Positions 1 to 10,124 of a DNA stretch of 64,000 nt are shown here, in pieces. The first letter of the stretch is position 1; each line of letters starts with the position of its first letter. Under the pieces are notes generated by a model. The model was not told where the DNA came from and did not search any database. It saw only the letters and a list, made by a program, of their open reading frames with translations. Where the stretch lies: the NCBI RefSeq assembly GCF_900184945.1, contig NZ_FXYF01000008.1:169926-233925 (forward strand), in the 5' to 3' direction. The DNA comes from Antarctobacter aquimaris. Lineage in GTDB: Bacteria > Pseudomonadota > Alphaproteobacteria > Rhodobacterales > Rhodobacteraceae. The translations under genes and the position numbers were made by a program.

Positions 1-1687
1 TGCCGAAGACCGGAACCGGCGTGACGCCGTGATCCTCCAGCCGCAGGTGGTAGGCGCGCAGCGTGCGGGCGGTGAAATCCGCGCGCTCGACATAGCGGCC
101 CAGCCAGAACAGGTTGTCCGCCGCGCGCGCCGGCAGCCGCCCCGGCATCCGGCGGATGAAGGGGCCATCCTGCGGGCCGCTCAGCGTGTCGGTTTCGACC
201 GGCGTGTCGCTGACCACCCAGACGTCCGCGACCGACCCGCCGTCCTGCATCGCCAGCGCGGTCGGGTCCTCGGTCCGCCCGATGCGGGCATAGCCGCCGG
301 GCATCACGGTCCAGCCGTCGGCGGTGCGCACCGCAAAGACCCGCACCACCATGGGACGTGGCACCAGCCGCCCCTCGAACATCGCCGGGGTGGTCGACAG
401 CGTCACCGCCTCCTGCCCCACCAGCTGCCCACCATTGCGCTGCAACCAGTCCAGCACGGGCGCCTTGGCATTGTCGCGGAACCGGCCCCCCAGCGCGGTG
501 GAACTGTCGATGTCGAACGGCAGATCGGTGGACAGCGCCGGGCCGATCATCATGCGCTCCAGGTTGTCGCCGACATAGGCGCGTTCGCTTTCCTGCCCGC
601 ACCACCAGGTGGCGATGTTGGGCAGCTTCAGCGGCTCGCCCAGCAGCGCGTCGGCGATGCGCGGCATGAAGGCCATCAGCGCGCGCGCCTCCAGCACCCC
701 CGAGCCGAGGCAGTTCAGCATCGTCACCGCGCCAGAGCGCAGCGTGCTGACCATGCCCGGCGTGCCGATGGCGGATCTTTCATCCAGTTCCAGCGGGTCG
801 GCAAAGCGCGAATCCAGCCTGCGCCACAGCACGCTGACCGGCTCCAGCCCGCTGATGGTGCGCACCATCAGCTTGCCGTCGACGGCCACCAGATCCTCGG
901 CCTCGAGCAGGAGAAACCCGAGATAACGCGCAATATAGGCGTGTTCGAAATAGGTGTCGGTGTTCTGCCCCGGGGTCAGGATCGCCACCTGCCCTTTTTC
1001 CGGCCCGCGCAACTGTGTCAACCGGTCCCGGAAGGTGCGAAAGAAGCCGGCCAGGCGGTGCACGTTGGCATCGGGATAAAGCTCGCTGAACACCCGCAGC
1101 GTGGCCATCCGGTTTTCCAGCGCAAAGCCGGATCCCGAGGGCGCCTGCGCCCGATCCCCCAGCACCAGCCAGCTGCCATCCGGCGACCGCCCGATCTCGA
1201 AGGCCAGAACATGCAGGAAGTTGCCCGACCGGGGCTTGATGCCGACAATGGGGCGCAGCCACTCGGCATTGCGCGCAATCAATTGCGGCGGCAACAGACC
1301 GCGTTTCACGAGGTCGGCCGGACCATAAAGATCGGCCATGACCTTTTCCAGCAGTTCCGCCCTCTGGGTGATGCCCTCGGCCAGGTCCTTCCACTCGGAT
1401 TCGGCGATCAACACCGGAATATGGCTGAGCGGCCAGTCCCGCATGGTGGATTCGTCACCGGTGTAGTGGCGGTAATAAACCCCCGCGTCCTGCAGGTAGA
1501 GGTCGCCGCGTGCAAAATCCTGCGCGGTCTGTTCCGGGCTGCGGGCCGACAGATGGTCGATCAGCGGTTTCCAGACCGGCCGCAGCGTGCCGTCAGGGCG
1601 CAGCAGTTCGTCCGCCACGCCCTCGGGCGGTGCGTAGTCCTGCAGCGGTGACGGCCGCGCGGCGGCGTCCGGGTCCGTTTCGGCCAT
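1..1687 (-). CDS. Circularly permuted ATP-grasp protein with alpha-E domain, 3' end beyond window
   Basis: About 562 residues are visible. Most are a circularly permuted ATP-grasp domain (COG2308 type), with stretches such as GPADLVKRGLLPPQ, LTPGQNTDTYFEHAYIA and LLGEPLKLPNIATWWCG. From about residue 512 the sequence RAADNLFWLGRYVERADFTART marks the start of an alpha-E domain (COG2307 type), so this looks like a fusion of two proteins that are often separate. The family is predicted to form amide or peptide bonds with ATP; the substrate is unknown. The ATG lies 2 bases after the stop of the upstream transglutaminase gene, so the two are probably co-transcribed. The C-terminus runs off the left edge. 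Confidence 0.85.
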   Translation of the reverse strand, partial: MAETDPDAAARPSPLQDYAPPEGVADELLRPDGTLRPVWKPLIDHLSARSPEQTAQDFARGDLYLQDAGVYYRHYTGDESTMRDWPLSHIPVLIAESEWKDLAEGITQRAELLEKVMADLYGPADLVKRGLLPPQLIARNAEWLRPIVGIKPRSGNFLHVLAFEIGRSPDGSWLVLGDRAQAPSGSGFALENRMATLRVFSELYPDANVHRLAGFFRTFRDRLTQLRGPEKGQVAILTPGQNTDTYFEHAYIARYLGFLLLEAEDLVAVDGKLMVRTISGLEPVSVLWRRLDSRFADPLELDERSAIGTPGMVSTLRSGAVTMLNCLGSGVLEARALMAFMPRIADALLGEPLKLPNIATWWCGQESERAYVGDNLERMMIGPALSTDLPFDIDSSTALGGRFRDNAKAPVLDWLQRNGGQLVGQEAVTLSTTPAMFEGRLVPRPMVVRVFAVRTADGWTVMPGGYARIGRTEDPTALAMQDGGSVADVWVVSDTPVETDTLSGPQDGPFIRRMPGRLPARAADNLFWLGRYVERADFTARTLRAYHLRLEDHGVTPVPVFG

Positions 1688-1689
1688 GC

Positions 1690-4600
1690 TCAGATCCAGG
1701 GCGCCCTGCGCAGGTCCAGCGTCATCGGAAACTCCGGGTGCGGGTGTTCGGGGGTGGGCCAGTAGGTGCCCGGAGTATGTCCCCAATTCTCGAACCGCGC
1801 CAGCCGCCGGGCATCCGCCTCATTGGTGTTGACGGGGAAGGTGTCGTAGCTGCGCCCGCCCGGGTGCGCCACGTGGTAGGTGCAGCCCCCCAGCGCCCGG
1901 CCCGACCAGGTGTCGAAGATGTCGAACACCAGCGGCGCATTGACCGGCAGGACCGGGTGCAGCGCCTCGGCGGGCTGCCAGGCCTTGAAACGCACGCCGC
2001 CCACCCGACGGCCGCTGGTGCCGGTGTCGGTCAGCGGCACCGCGCGCTGGTTGCAGCAGACGATGTAGCGCGACGGGTCCGTGGCGGTCAGCTGCACCTG
2101 CATCCGTTCGACCGAACTGTCGGTGTAGCGCACCGTGCCGCCGATGGCGCCGCGTTCGCCCATGACGTGCCAGGGCTCCAGCGCCTGCCGGACCTCCAGG
2201 CGCACGTCCCCGCAGGTGACCTCTCCGGCAAAGGGAAAGCGGAATTCGCGCTGCGCCTCGTACCAGTCGGGGTTGAGGTCGAACCCATGTTCGCGCAGGT
2301 CGCGCAGCACGTCGAGGAAGTCCGCCCAGACGAATTCGGGCAGCATGAAACGGTCGTGCAGCGTGGTGCCCCAGCGCACCGGCTTGCCCTTGACCGGGGC
2401 TTTCCACAGCCGCACCAGCAGCGCCCGCAGCAGCACCTGCTGCGCGAGACTCATGCGCGGGTCCGGCGGCATCTCGAAGCCGCGGAACTCCACCAGGCCC
2501 AGCCGGCCGGTGGGGCCGTCCGGGGAATAGAGTTTGTCGATGCAGATCTCGGCGCGGTGGGTGTTGCCGGTCACGTCAATCATGATGTTGCGCAGCAGGC
2601 GGTCCACCAGCCAGGGCGGCGGGGCAAGCCCCTCATCCGGGTCGGGGATCTGGCTCAGCGCGATTTCCAGCTCGTAGAGCGTGTCGTGCCGCGCCTCGTC
2701 GATGCGCGGCGCCTGGCTGGTCGGGCCGATGAACAGGCCCGAGAACAGGTAGCTGAGCGAGGGGTGGCGCTGCATGTAGAGGATGAGCGAGCGCAGCAGG
2801 TCCGGCCGCCGCAGGAAGGGCGAATCCAGCGTGGTCGCGCCGCCGACGACGACGTGGTTGCCGCCGCCGGTGCCGGTGTGCTTGCCGTCGATCATGAACT
2901 TGTCGGCGCCCAGGCGGCATTGGCGGGCCTCGTCGTAGACGCCGGTGGTGATCGCGACGCAGTCCTCCCAGCTGTGCGCGGGATGCACGTTGACCTCGAT
3001 CACGCCCGGGTCGGGGGCGACCTTGATCTCGTTCAGGCGCGGGTCACGCGGGGGGGTGTAACCTTCGATATGCAGCGGCAGTCCCAGCGCCGCCGCGGTC
3101 TGCTCGGCGGTGGCGATCAGCTCCAAGTAATCCTCCAGCGCCTCGACCGGCGGCATGAAGAGGCACAGCTTGCCATCGCGCGGCTCGATCGCGATGGCGG
3201 TGCGCACCTCGCCGCCCTCTGGGGTGACGGTCTGTTCGCGCTGCGTCGCGGCCGCCTCGCCCAGGCGCAGGGCCGACACAGGTTGGTCCCGTCCGGGAGT
3301 GACGCCAGGCAGCGTGTCGCGCTCTTCGCGGGCGATGCGGCGCAATTCCTCGTAGAGGGCGCGGCGCGCCTCGTCGATCTCGTTGAAATCGGGCAGATCC
3401 TCGACCGGGACGGTGGGATCGGCGGGATAGGTGTACGGGTAGTCCGCCGGCCGCACGTAGGGCAGCGTGCCCAGCGGCAGGCGAAAGCCCACCGGGCTGT
3501 CGCCGGGGATCAGGAAGATGTGGCCGCGCCGGGTCTGCCATTTCTCCGACCGCCAGCCGCGGCCAAAGGCCTTCGACTGCCAGCGCTGGATCGGCAGGAC
3601 AAAGCCCGCCGCCTTGTCCAGCCCGCGTTCGAAAACCCGCGCGATCCGCGCCCGCGCCTCCGGGTCCTTGAGACGCGAATCCTGCGGCGTGACGTTTTCC
3701 GGCAGCTCCGCCTCCTTCAGCACCCAAACCGCCGGGTCCTCGAAGGCGGGCAGCACGAATTCGGTGCCGATGTCCAGCGCCTTGGCAAAGCCGGTAAGAA
3801 AGCGTTCGGCATCCGCCTCGGTCGCATCCTTCGCGGTCTCACGCGCGACCAGGTCGGGGTTCTGCCAGATCGGCTTGCCGTCACGGCGCCAATACAGCGA
3901 GAAGGTCCAGCGCGGCAGAGTCTCGCCGGGGTACCACTTGCCCTGGCCGTAGTGCAGGAAACCGCCGGGCGCGAACCGGTCGCGCAGGCGGCGGATCAGC
4001 GTATCGGCCAGCGCGCGTTTCTGCGGGCCGACGGCGGCGGTGTTCCACTCATCGCTTTCGAAGTCGTCGATCGAGACAAAGGTCGGCTCGCCGCCCATGG
4101 TCAGGCGCATGTCCTGCGCCGCGATCTCGGCATCGACCTTGCGGCCGAGCGCGTCCAGCGCCTGCCAGGCCTCCTCGGAGAACGGCTTGGTGATGCGCGG
4201 ATGCTCGGCGATCCGGTGCACCGTCATCTCGAACTCGAACTCGGTCCTGGTGTCCTTGTGCCCGTTGAAGCCGCCGACGATGGGGGCGGCATTGGAGAAA
4301 TGCGGCGTGGCGGCCAGCGGGATGTGGCTTTCGCCGGTCAGCAGGCCGCTGGTCGGATCGAGGCCGATCCATCCCGCGCCGGGCAGGTAGACCTCGCACC
4401 AGGCGTGCAGGTCGGTGAAGTCGTGGTCGGTGCCGGAGGGGCCGTCGAGCGCCTCGAGGTCCGGCTTCAGCTGGATCAGGTAGCCCGAGACAAAACGCGC
4501 CGCAAAGCCGAGGTGGCGCAGGATGTTGACCAGCAGCCAGCTGCTGTCGCGGCACGAGCCAGAGCGTTTTTCCAGCGTCTCTTCCGGGCCCTGCACCCCG

Positions 4601-5091
4601 GGTTCCAGGCGGATCAGGTATTCGGTTTCCTGCTCCAGCCGGCGGTTGAGTTCGACCAGCATGTCCACCGTGACCTCGGCCTTTTTCGGCGCGCTGTCGA
4701 CCCAGGTCTTGAGCAGCGGGGTCAGCGGCCCGGTCTTGCGGTAGACCTTGAGGTCCTCGGCGATCTCTGCGGGGTAGTCGAAGGGGTAGGCACGCGCGGA
4801 CTCGTCCACGAAGAAGTCGAAGGGGTTGTAAACCGTCATGTCGGCGACAAGGTCGACATCGATCCGGAATTCGGTCACCGGTTCGGGAAAGACGAAACGC
4901 GCCAGCCAGTTGCCGTAGATGTCCTGCTGGTGGTTCACGAAATGCCCGCCCGGGCTGACCTTCAGCGAATGGCTAATGACCCTGGTTCGGCTGTGCGGTG
5001 CCGGGCGCAGGCGCACGATCTGCGGTGAAAGCATGACCGGGCGGTCGTACTTGTAGTGCGTGAGATGCCGAATGCTTGCGGTGATCGCCAT
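1690..5091 (-). CDS. Large transglutaminase-like / DUF2126 protein
   Basis: This 1133-residue protein begins with a bacterial transglutaminase N-terminal region and a transglutaminase core. The probable catalytic Cys is in SGSCRDSSW, the His in LHAWCEVYL and the Asp in GLDPTSGL. A long DUF2126 region follows (for example [45 protein letters not shown]). I chose the ATG of [17 protein letters not shown] because it starts the conserved fold; an open 31-codon extension upstream looks non-coding. The enzyme may hydrolyse or transfer amide bonds on peptides. It is the first gene of the pair with the ATP-grasp/alpha-E protein, a linkage seen in many proteobacteria and proposed to be a peptide-modification system. 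No signal peptide is seen, so it is probably cytoplasmic. Confidence 0.88.
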   Translation of the reverse strand: MAITASIRHLTHYKYDRPVMLSPQIVRLRPAPHSRTRVISHSLKVSPGGHFVNHQQDIYGNWLARFVFPEPVTEFRIDVDLVADMTVYNPFDFFVDESARAYPFDYPAEIAEDLKVYRKTGPLTPLLKTWVDSAPKKAEVTVDMLVELNRRLEQETEYLIRLEPGVQGPEETLEKRSGSCRDSSWLLVNILRHLGFAARFVSGYLIQLKPDLEALDGPSGTDHDFTDLHAWCEVYLPGAGWIGLDPTSGLLTGESHIPLAATPHFSNAAPIVGGFNGHKDTRTEFEFEMTVHRIAEHPRITKPFSEEAWQALDALGRKVDAEIAAQDMRLTMGGEPTFVSIDDFESDEWNTAAVGPQKRALADTLIRRLRDRFAPGGFLHYGQGKWYPGETLPRWTFSLYWRRDGKPIWQNPDLVARETAKDATEADAERFLTGFAKALDIGTEFVLPAFEDPAVWVLKEAELPENVTPQDSRLKDPEARARIARVFERGLDKAAGFVLPIQRWQSKAFGRGWRSEKWQTRRGHIFLIPGDSPVGFRLPLGTLPYVRPADYPYTYPADPTVPVEDLPDFNEIDEARRALYEELRRIAREERDTLPGVTPGRDQPVSALRLGEAAATQREQTVTPEGGEVRTAIAIEPRDGKLCLFMPPVEALEDYLELIATAEQTAAALGLPLHIEGYTPPRDPRLNEIKVAPDPGVIEVNVHPAHSWEDCVAITTGVYDEARQCRLGADKFMIDGKHTGTGGGNHVVVGGATTLDSPFLRRPDLLRSLILYMQRHPSLSYLFSGLFIGPTSQAPRIDEARHDTLYELEIALSQIPDPDEGLAPPPWLVDRLLRNIMIDVTGNTHRAEICIDKLYSPDGPTGRLGLVEFRGFEMPPDPRMSLAQQVLLRALLVRLWKAPVKGKPVRWGTTLHDRFMLPEFVWADFLDVLRDLREHGFDLNPDWYEAQREFRFPFAGEVTCGDVRLEVRQALEPWHVMGERGAIGGTVRYTDSSVERMQVQLTATDPSRYIVCCNQRAVPLTDTGTSGRRVGGVRFKAWQPAEALHPVLPVNAPLVFDIFDTWSGRALGGCTYHVAHPGGRSYDTFPVNTNEADARRLARFENWGHTPGTYWPTPEHPHPEFPMTLDLRRAPWI

Positions 5092-5319
5092 GACTGTCCC
5101 GGATGTCGCCTGTTCCCCCTCACAGAACCCCCGCCGCCGGGCGATGTAAACCCGGCGGCGCTGGCAGAGGGCAATCGGAATCACAATGCCGCTTCGCGGT
5201 GACAGCTTTTCGGCAGATCAGCCTGTTTCGGCATCGCTCGGAGCGCGATCCCCTGTCCAGGGGCGCAGGCAGCGGTGTGCGTTGCGCCCCTGGGCATGGA
5301 TTGCGTCGCTGGACACGGA

Positions 5320-7074
5320 TCAGGCGGCGCGCGCCTTTTTCTGCGGTTTGCCGTCGCCGGCTTTCGCGCTTTCCGCCGCCGGCGTGGTGACAAAGCGCCC
5401 GACCGTCTGCGAGAGGGTTCCGGCATGGTTGCGCATCAGGTGGGCGGAGGCGGTCGCCTCTTCGACCATCGCCGCGTTCTGCTGTGTCACGCGGTCGAGG
5501 TTGGAGATGCCGACGTTGATCTCCTGCAGGCCCTGTGCCTGTTCACCGGCGCTGTTGGCAATGCCGGACACGGCGTCCGAGACATCCGCGACCTTGGCCA
5601 GCACTTCCTGCAGGGCGCCCCCGGCTTCCTCGACCAGCTTCACGCCGGACTGCACCTGTTCGCCCGCGCCGATGATCAGGTCCTTGATCTGCTGGGCGGC
5701 GGCGGCGCTGCGCTGTGCCAGACCGCGCACCTCGGTGGCGACCACGGCAAATCCCTTGCCCGACTCCCCGGCGCGCGCGGCCTCGACCCCGGCGTTCAGC
5801 GCCAGAAGGTTGGTCTGGAAGGCGATGTCGTCGATGACGCTGGTGATCTCGCTGATCTGTTCCGAGGATTTCTCGATCGCGCCCATGGCTTCGATCGCGG
5901 ATTTCATCACCTCGCCGTTGCGCCGGGCGATGTCGCGCGTGTCCCGCACCTGCGCATCGGCACGCTGAGCGTTCTCGGCGGCAGCGCTGACGCTGCCCAG
6001 CAGTTCCTCCAGCGCGGCGGCGGATTGCTCCAGCGTGGCGGCCTGGGTCTCGGTCCGGCGCGACAGGTCATCCGACGCGGCGGCGATCTGGTTGGCGTTG
6101 TCGAGCAGGCTTCCGGCGCTGTCGGCGACCTCGTCGATCACCCGTCGCAGGTGGCTGACGGCCCGGTTGTAGTTGTCGCGCAACGCCTTGTATTCCGGTG
6201 GGAACTCGGCCTGGATCTCGCGGTTGAGCACGCCGTCGGCGAGCGTGTCGAGCGCCGCGCCAAGATGCCGGACCATTTCCGCCTGTTGCTGCATGGCCTC
6301 GGCGCGGGCTGCTTCGGCGGCGCGGGCCTGGCGCAGCGCGTCGGTCAGCAGGTCCATGTGCCGCCCGATGGTGCCGAATTCGTCCAGGCGCCCCTGCATC
6401 CCGTGATCGCTGTCATAGTCCCCCTGCGAGATGACGCGGATCGCCGATGTCACCTGCGCAAGCGGCCGGCCAAGACTGCGTTGCAGCAGCCAGAGGGTCA
6501 GCCCGACCATCACCGCGAAGACCAGCGCCGCCGTCAGCACCATGCGCCGCTTGTCCGCCGCGACCCCGGCAAGGGCCGTTTCGGCGCTGAAGCCCATGGC
6601 AACCGCGCCGATCACCGGCCCGTCGACACTGGCGAGCACGGGTTCGGCCACCAGCAACCCCTGGCGGGCCACCTGCCTTGCCTGTGCCTGCACCGCGTCG
6701 CGGGCCAGGGTTCCGATTTCCTCGATCAGTTCGGGATCATCGCCGAGGCTGGCCAACAGCACACCATCGCCGTCGAGGACCACCATGGCGCGCCCGTTAT
6801 CACCGGCGGCGGCCATGGCCCCCGCCAGTTCCTCTTCGACCTTGGGCAAGGCCTTGAAGCGGATCGGCTTGACCATGGCATCGGCCGACAGCACCGCGGA
6901 CTTGGTCGCAAGCTCCACGACCCCCGACACCGCGAGGCTGTCGATCACCCGGCTTGCCTGCACCGACAGAAGGCCGGCCACCACCACCGTGGTGACCGCC
7001 ATGATCGCGGCGCATCGGACAAACACCGAATGCAGACCTGACCGCCGTCCTGGATTGCCGTCTTTTCTTGCCAT
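5320..7074 (-). CDS. Methyl-accepting chemotaxis protein
   Basis: This 584-residue membrane chemoreceptor has a first membrane segment at about residues 16-38, a periplasmic sensing part of about 140 residues, and a second membrane segment around 182-202. A HAMP region follows, then the cytoplasmic signalling coiled coil. The highly conserved hairpin tip is plain: IDDIAFQTNLLALNAGVEAA, followed by GFAVVATEVRGLAQRS. The tail is basic and ends in KPQKKARAA. There is no typical pentapeptide CheR tether. An AGGAGC-like ribosome site precedes the ATG. The small secreted sensor-like gene lies 45 bases upstream on the same strand, so both are probably one transcript. No other che genes are in the window. 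Confidence 0.93.
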   Translation of the reverse strand: MARKDGNPGRRSGLHSVFVRCAAIMAVTTVVVAGLLSVQASRVIDSLAVSGVVELATKSAVLSADAMVKPIRFKALPKVEEELAGAMAAAGDNGRAMVVLDGDGVLLASLGDDPELIEEIGTLARDAVQAQARQVARQGLLVAEPVLASVDGPVIGAVAMGFSAETALAGVAADKRRMVLTAALVFAVMVGLTLWLLQRSLGRPLAQVTSAIRVISQGDYDSDHGMQGRLDEFGTIGRHMDLLTDALRQARAAEAARAEAMQQQAEMVRHLGAALDTLADGVLNREIQAEFPPEYKALRDNYNRAVSHLRRVIDEVADSAGSLLDNANQIAAASDDLSRRTETQAATLEQSAAALEELLGSVSAAAENAQRADAQVRDTRDIARRNGEVMKSAIEAMGAIEKSSEQISEITSVIDDIAFQTNLLALNAGVEAARAGESGKGFAVVATEVRGLAQRSAAAAQQIKDLIIGAGEQVQSGVKLVEEAGGALQEVLAKVADVSDAVSGIANSAGEQAQGLQEINVGISNLDRVTQQNAAMVEEATASAHLMRNHAGTLSQTVGRFVTTPAAESAKAGDGKPQKKARAA

Positions 7075-7119
7075 CTGCCCGCTCCTTGACCGTTGCTGTG
7101 CTGTTTCGAGGCCGCGCCC

Positions 7120-7692
7120 TTACATCAGGGTTTCGGCATCGATGCCGACGGTCATCGCGCCGATCGGCGCGCCGCTGGCCGGATCGGTGATGGTGACGGA
7201 AATCTGCGCCTGGTAGGTCTGGCTCGACTCGTCGAACTCGATCTCGCCGAAGTGCACGGCGCCCGCTCCCTTGGGATAGGTTTCCTGGAACTTGGCCTCG
7301 TCGCCCTGCCAGTAATCCGAGGTCGCGCCCGAGGCGGCAACGTTGAGGCCATGCGCGTCCATGATGAAGACCTCGGTGATCATGCCGTCGCTGGCCTCGA
7401 TCCGGCTGCGCAGGAAATCGGCGGCGGCGTTGATCAGAACGGCGTCGATCATGGCCGAAGACCCGGTTCCGACCTCGGCGCGCCAGGTCAGGTCCAGCGC
7501 GTCGATCTGCGCGGCGTCATAGCCCGCGGTCCGCACGTTCTGGGCCCTGATCGCATCGACGATCACGGCGTCCTGCGCCCAGGTCAGGATTTCGCTGTTC
7601 ACGTAGGCTTGCATCGCGGCATGCGGTTCGACCGCCATGGCATGGGGGGCTGCGGCGATCAGGGCCGCCGAGAGCAGGAAGGCGCGGTTCAT
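7120..7692 (-). CDS. Secreted PDC/Cache-like sensory domain protein
   Basis: This 190-residue protein starts with a signal peptide (MNRAFLLSAALIAAAPHAMA) and is otherwise soluble. The mature part reads like a stand-alone periplasmic PDC (Cache-type) sensor fold: a long N-terminal helix, MITEVFIMDAHGLNVAAS, a DYWQGDEAKF loop, and a final strand pair ISVTITDPASGAPIGAMTVG. That last part closely resembles the end of extracellular sensor domains of chemoreceptors and diguanylate cyclases. CGGAGA precedes the start. It sits directly upstream of the chemoreceptor at 5320-7074. It could be a ligand-binding partner of that receptor, but this is inference from the pairing. Family assignment is by pattern only. 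Confidence 0.7.
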   Translation of the reverse strand: MNRAFLLSAALIAAAPHAMAVEPHAAMQAYVNSEILTWAQDAVIVDAIRAQNVRTAGYDAAQIDALDLTWRAEVGTGSSAMIDAVLINAAADFLRSRIEASDGMITEVFIMDAHGLNVAASGATSDYWQGDEAKFQETYPKGAGAVHFGEIEFDESSQTYQAQISVTITDPASGAPIGAMTVGIDAETLM

Positions 7693-7994
7693 CAGATGTC
7701 TCCGGTGTTGGAAAAGGATCGCCAGACCCTACGCACGGCGGATTTACACGCGCTTAACAGCCTGTAAAATTGACCCTATTCTTGCCCTGGCGGCAAATGC
7801 GACATGGCGTCGTTTTCGGCGCAGACTCGGGGCCCGGGCTGCAACACTGTGCCGCGCATGATCCCGGACCATGTAGCCATCTGCTTGATTCTACACGTCA
7901 TCGGGGCACGCAGGGGGCGTGCCGCGCGCGGGCGGCCGTAGGCTGCGCAAACGCCGTCCCCTCCCTGATCGACATCCGTACTGGAGCCCACCTC
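7693..7994. other. Divergent intergenic region, sensor gene / MttB-like gene
   Basis: This 302-base stretch separates two divergent genes and should hold both promoters. I see one CtrA-like motif (listed separately) and a short GC hairpin near 7905-7921. No gene is supported. Confidence 0.5.
7754..7768 (-). promoter_or_regulatory. CtrA-like site (TTAA-N7-TAAA)
   Basis: The sequence TTAACAGCCTGTAAA matches the CtrA consensus TTAA-N7-TTAA at 7 of 8 defined positions. It lies 62 bases upstream of the sensor/chemoreceptor pair. Motility and chemotaxis genes are commonly under CtrA in Rhodobacteraceae, which makes the site plausible but unproven. Confidence 0.35.
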
Positions 7995-9533
7995 ATGACC
8001 GCCCCCCTATCCCGCCGCAGTGGCGGCCGCGCTGCCCGTGTCGCCTCGCGCGCGGCCGCCCTCTCCGATGATGTCCGCCCGGTCCGTGCCGGCCTGAGCG
8101 GCGGCACCTACCGGCCGCTGTCGGACGCCGACGTGCTGCGCATCCACGAAACCGCCCTGCGCGCGCTGGAGGAGATCGGCCTCGCCGGAGCGCCCGCTTC
8201 GGGCGTCGAGATCCTGACCGGCGCCGGAGCGCTGCTGGGCGACGACGGGCGCATCCGCTTTCCCCGCGCGTTGGTCGAGGACATGCTGGCCAAGGCCGCG
8301 CGCGACATCACCCTGTTCGGCCGCGATCCGCGCCACGACCTGCACCTGTCCGGCCAGCGCGTGCATTTCGGCACCGCCGGCGCGGCGGTCAACATGGTGG
8401 ACGTGGACGGGCGCAATTACCGCGACAGCCTGCTACAGGACCTGCACGACGCCGCGCGGATCGCGCATGTGCTGGACAACATCCACTTTCTGCAACGCCC
8501 CATGGTGGCGCGCGATGTCACCAACAACCTGGAGATGGACCTCAACACCATCTACGCCTGCTGCGCCGGCACGTCGAAACACGTGGGCACCTCGTTCTCG
8601 GACCCCTCGCATGTGGCCGAAGGCTTTGAACTCCTGCACATGATCGCGGGTGGCGAAGACGGCTGGCGTGCACGGCCCTTCGTGTCGAATTCGAACTGCT
8701 TTGTTGTGCCGCCGATGCGCTTTGCCACCGAAAGCTGCGAGACGATGGAGTCCTGCATCCGCGCCGGGATGCCGGTCCTGCTGCTGAGCGCCGGCATGGC
8801 CGGGGCGACCGCGCCGTCGACCGTGGCGGGCGCCATCGTGCAGGCGGTGGCCGAGTGCCTGGCCGGGATCGTCTACGTCAACGCCATGGTGCCGGGGCAT
8901 CCGGCGATCTTCGGCACCTGGCCCTTCGGCCTCGACCTGCGCAGCGGGGCGATGACCGTGGGCTCGGGCGAACAGGCGCTGCTCACGGCGGGCTGCGCGC
9001 AGATGCACGCCTTTTACGGCCTGCCCGGCGGCGCGGCGGCGGGCGCCTGCGATTCCAAGCTGCCGGACATGCAGGCCGGGTGGGAGCAGATGTGTTCCAA
9101 CGTCATGGCCGGGCTGTCGGGGCTGAACATGGTCTACGAGGCGGCGGGAATGCATGCCTCGTTGCTCGGCTTCTGCCACGAAAGCCTGATCCTTGGTGAC
9201 GACCTGATCGGCCAGGCACTGCGCTGCGTGCGCGGCATCGAGGTGGACGACGAGACGATGGCCCTGGAACAGATGCGCGAGGTCTGCCTCGGCGGACCCG
9301 GGCATTACCTGGGCACCGACGTCACCCTGGGCCGGATGCAGCGCGACCACGTCTACCCCGCGCTGGGCGACCGTAGTTCGCCCAAGGAATGGGAAGAAAA
9401 AGGCAAGCCGGACCTGTTGAAAAAGGCCACCGCGCGCAAGGAGGCGATCCTTGCGACCCGCAGCGCGGCCCGCTTCGACCCGGTGACCGACGCGGCAATC
9501 CGCAAGCGGTTCCGCATCCACCTGCCCGCCTAG
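7995..9533 (+). CDS. Trimethylamine methyltransferase (MttB)-family protein, non-pyrrolysine
   Basis: This 512-residue protein belongs to the MttB superfamily, which transfers methyl groups from quaternary or tertiary amines to a corrinoid protein. Family-like stretches include YRPLSDADVLRIHETALR, RDSLLQDLHDAARIAHVLDN, the substrate-chamber run GTWPFGLDLRSGAMTVGSGE and GLPGGAAAGACDSKLPDMQ. The reading frame contains no in-frame TAG, so it is a non-pyrrolysine homologue, like the glycine-betaine demethylase MtgB. I chose the ATG of MTAPLSRRSG; the open frame upstream is not convincing. No corrinoid protein or second methyltransferase is adjacent, but a corrinoid activator is encoded at 31503-33539. 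The substrate cannot be read from sequence. Confidence 0.88.
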   Translation: MTAPLSRRSGGRAARVASRAAALSDDVRPVRAGLSGGTYRPLSDADVLRIHETALRALEEIGLAGAPASGVEILTGAGALLGDDGRIRFPRALVEDMLAKAARDITLFGRDPRHDLHLSGQRVHFGTAGAAVNMVDVDGRNYRDSLLQDLHDAARIAHVLDNIHFLQRPMVARDVTNNLEMDLNTIYACCAGTSKHVGTSFSDPSHVAEGFELLHMIAGGEDGWRARPFVSNSNCFVVPPMRFATESCETMESCIRAGMPVLLLSAGMAGATAPSTVAGAIVQAVAECLAGIVYVNAMVPGHPAIFGTWPFGLDLRSGAMTVGSGEQALLTAGCAQMHAFYGLPGGAAAGACDSKLPDMQAGWEQMCSNVMAGLSGLNMVYEAAGMHASLLGFCHESLILGDDLIGQALRCVRGIEVDDETMALEQMREVCLGGPGHYLGTDVTLGRMQRDHVYPALGDRSSPKEWEEKGKPDLLKKATARKEAILATRSAARFDPVTDAAIRKRFRIHLPA

Positions 9534-9630
9534 ACCGGTACGGCGCCGCCCCGCCGGTGACCGGCGGGGCCTCCGTCATATCCACGCTTGGCCCCTTCGG
9601 GTGCCTGGCGGGACGCCACCACGGGCGCCC

Positions 9631-9653
9631 AAGCCGCTTCCAAGCGGCTTTTT
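9631..9653 (+). terminator. Intrinsic terminator after the MttB-like gene
   Basis: AAGCCGCTT and AAGCGGCTT form an inverted repeat with almost no spacer, followed by a run of T. It lies about 100 bases after the methyltransferase stop. Confidence 0.6.
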
Positions 9654-9733
9654 CCCGCCCGCGCCGCCCTCACGGGCTTGCCGCGCCGCCGCAACCCGCC
9701 TACCCCACGTGTCGACCCCGACCGGAGTGCGCC

Positions 9734-10063
9734 ATGCCCTACCTGATCCTTGCCCTGGCCGTGCTGGCCGAAACCATCGGCACCACGGCGCTCCAGGCCA
9801 GCCAGCAGTTCACCCGCGCCCTGCCCACGACGATCACGGTCGTCGCCTATGCCGCCGCCTTCTACCTGCTGGGCATCGCGCTGAAGTATTTCCCCGTCGG
9901 CATCGCCTATGCCATCTGGTCCGGCCTTGGCATCGTGCTGATCGCCGTGATCGGCCTCACTGTCTTCGGCCAGAGGCTGGACATGCCCGCGGTGCTGGGC
10001 ATGGCGATGATCCTGGCGGGCATCCTGGTGATCCACCTCTTTTCCAACGCCACGCCGCACTGA
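9734..10063 (+). CDS. Small multidrug resistance (SMR/EmrE-like) transporter
   Basis: This 109-residue, four-helix membrane protein has the conserved membrane-embedded glutamate at residue 13 (LAETIGTTAL), equivalent to Glu14 of EmrE. The family signature YAIWSGLGIVLIAVIG and the final helix MAMILAGILVIHLFS are also present. Such proteins act as dimers and exchange protons for lipophilic cations or guanidinium-like compounds. Length is typical for the family. The ATG follows CGGAGTGC. It stands alone between a terminator upstream and a bidirectional hairpin downstream. Confidence 0.92.
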   Translation: MPYLILALAVLAETIGTTALQASQQFTRALPTTITVVAYAAAFYLLGIALKYFPVGIAYAIWSGLGIVLIAVIGLTVFGQRLDMPAVLGMAMILAGILVIHLFSNATPH

Positions 10064-10071
10064 ACAAAAGA

Positions 10072-10097
10072 ACCCCCGGGAGTGCTCTCCCGAGGGT
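10072..10097. terminator. Bidirectional terminator hairpin between SMR and barrel-protein genes
   Basis: CCCCCGGGAG, a four-base loop and CTCCCGAGGG form a stem of about 10 pairs with one mismatch. It is preceded by AAAAGAA on the plus strand (T-rich for the opposite direction) and lies between two convergent genes. Confidence 0.6.
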
Positions 10098-10124
10098 CCA
10101 TGCCGTGTTCACGTCAGCCGCAGG

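Noticed and set aside
1510..5028. Very long plus-strand open frame opposite the transglutaminase gene
   Set aside because: It is a high-GC shadow: translation is rich in Arg, Gln, Gly and His with no domain, and the opposite strand has clear families.
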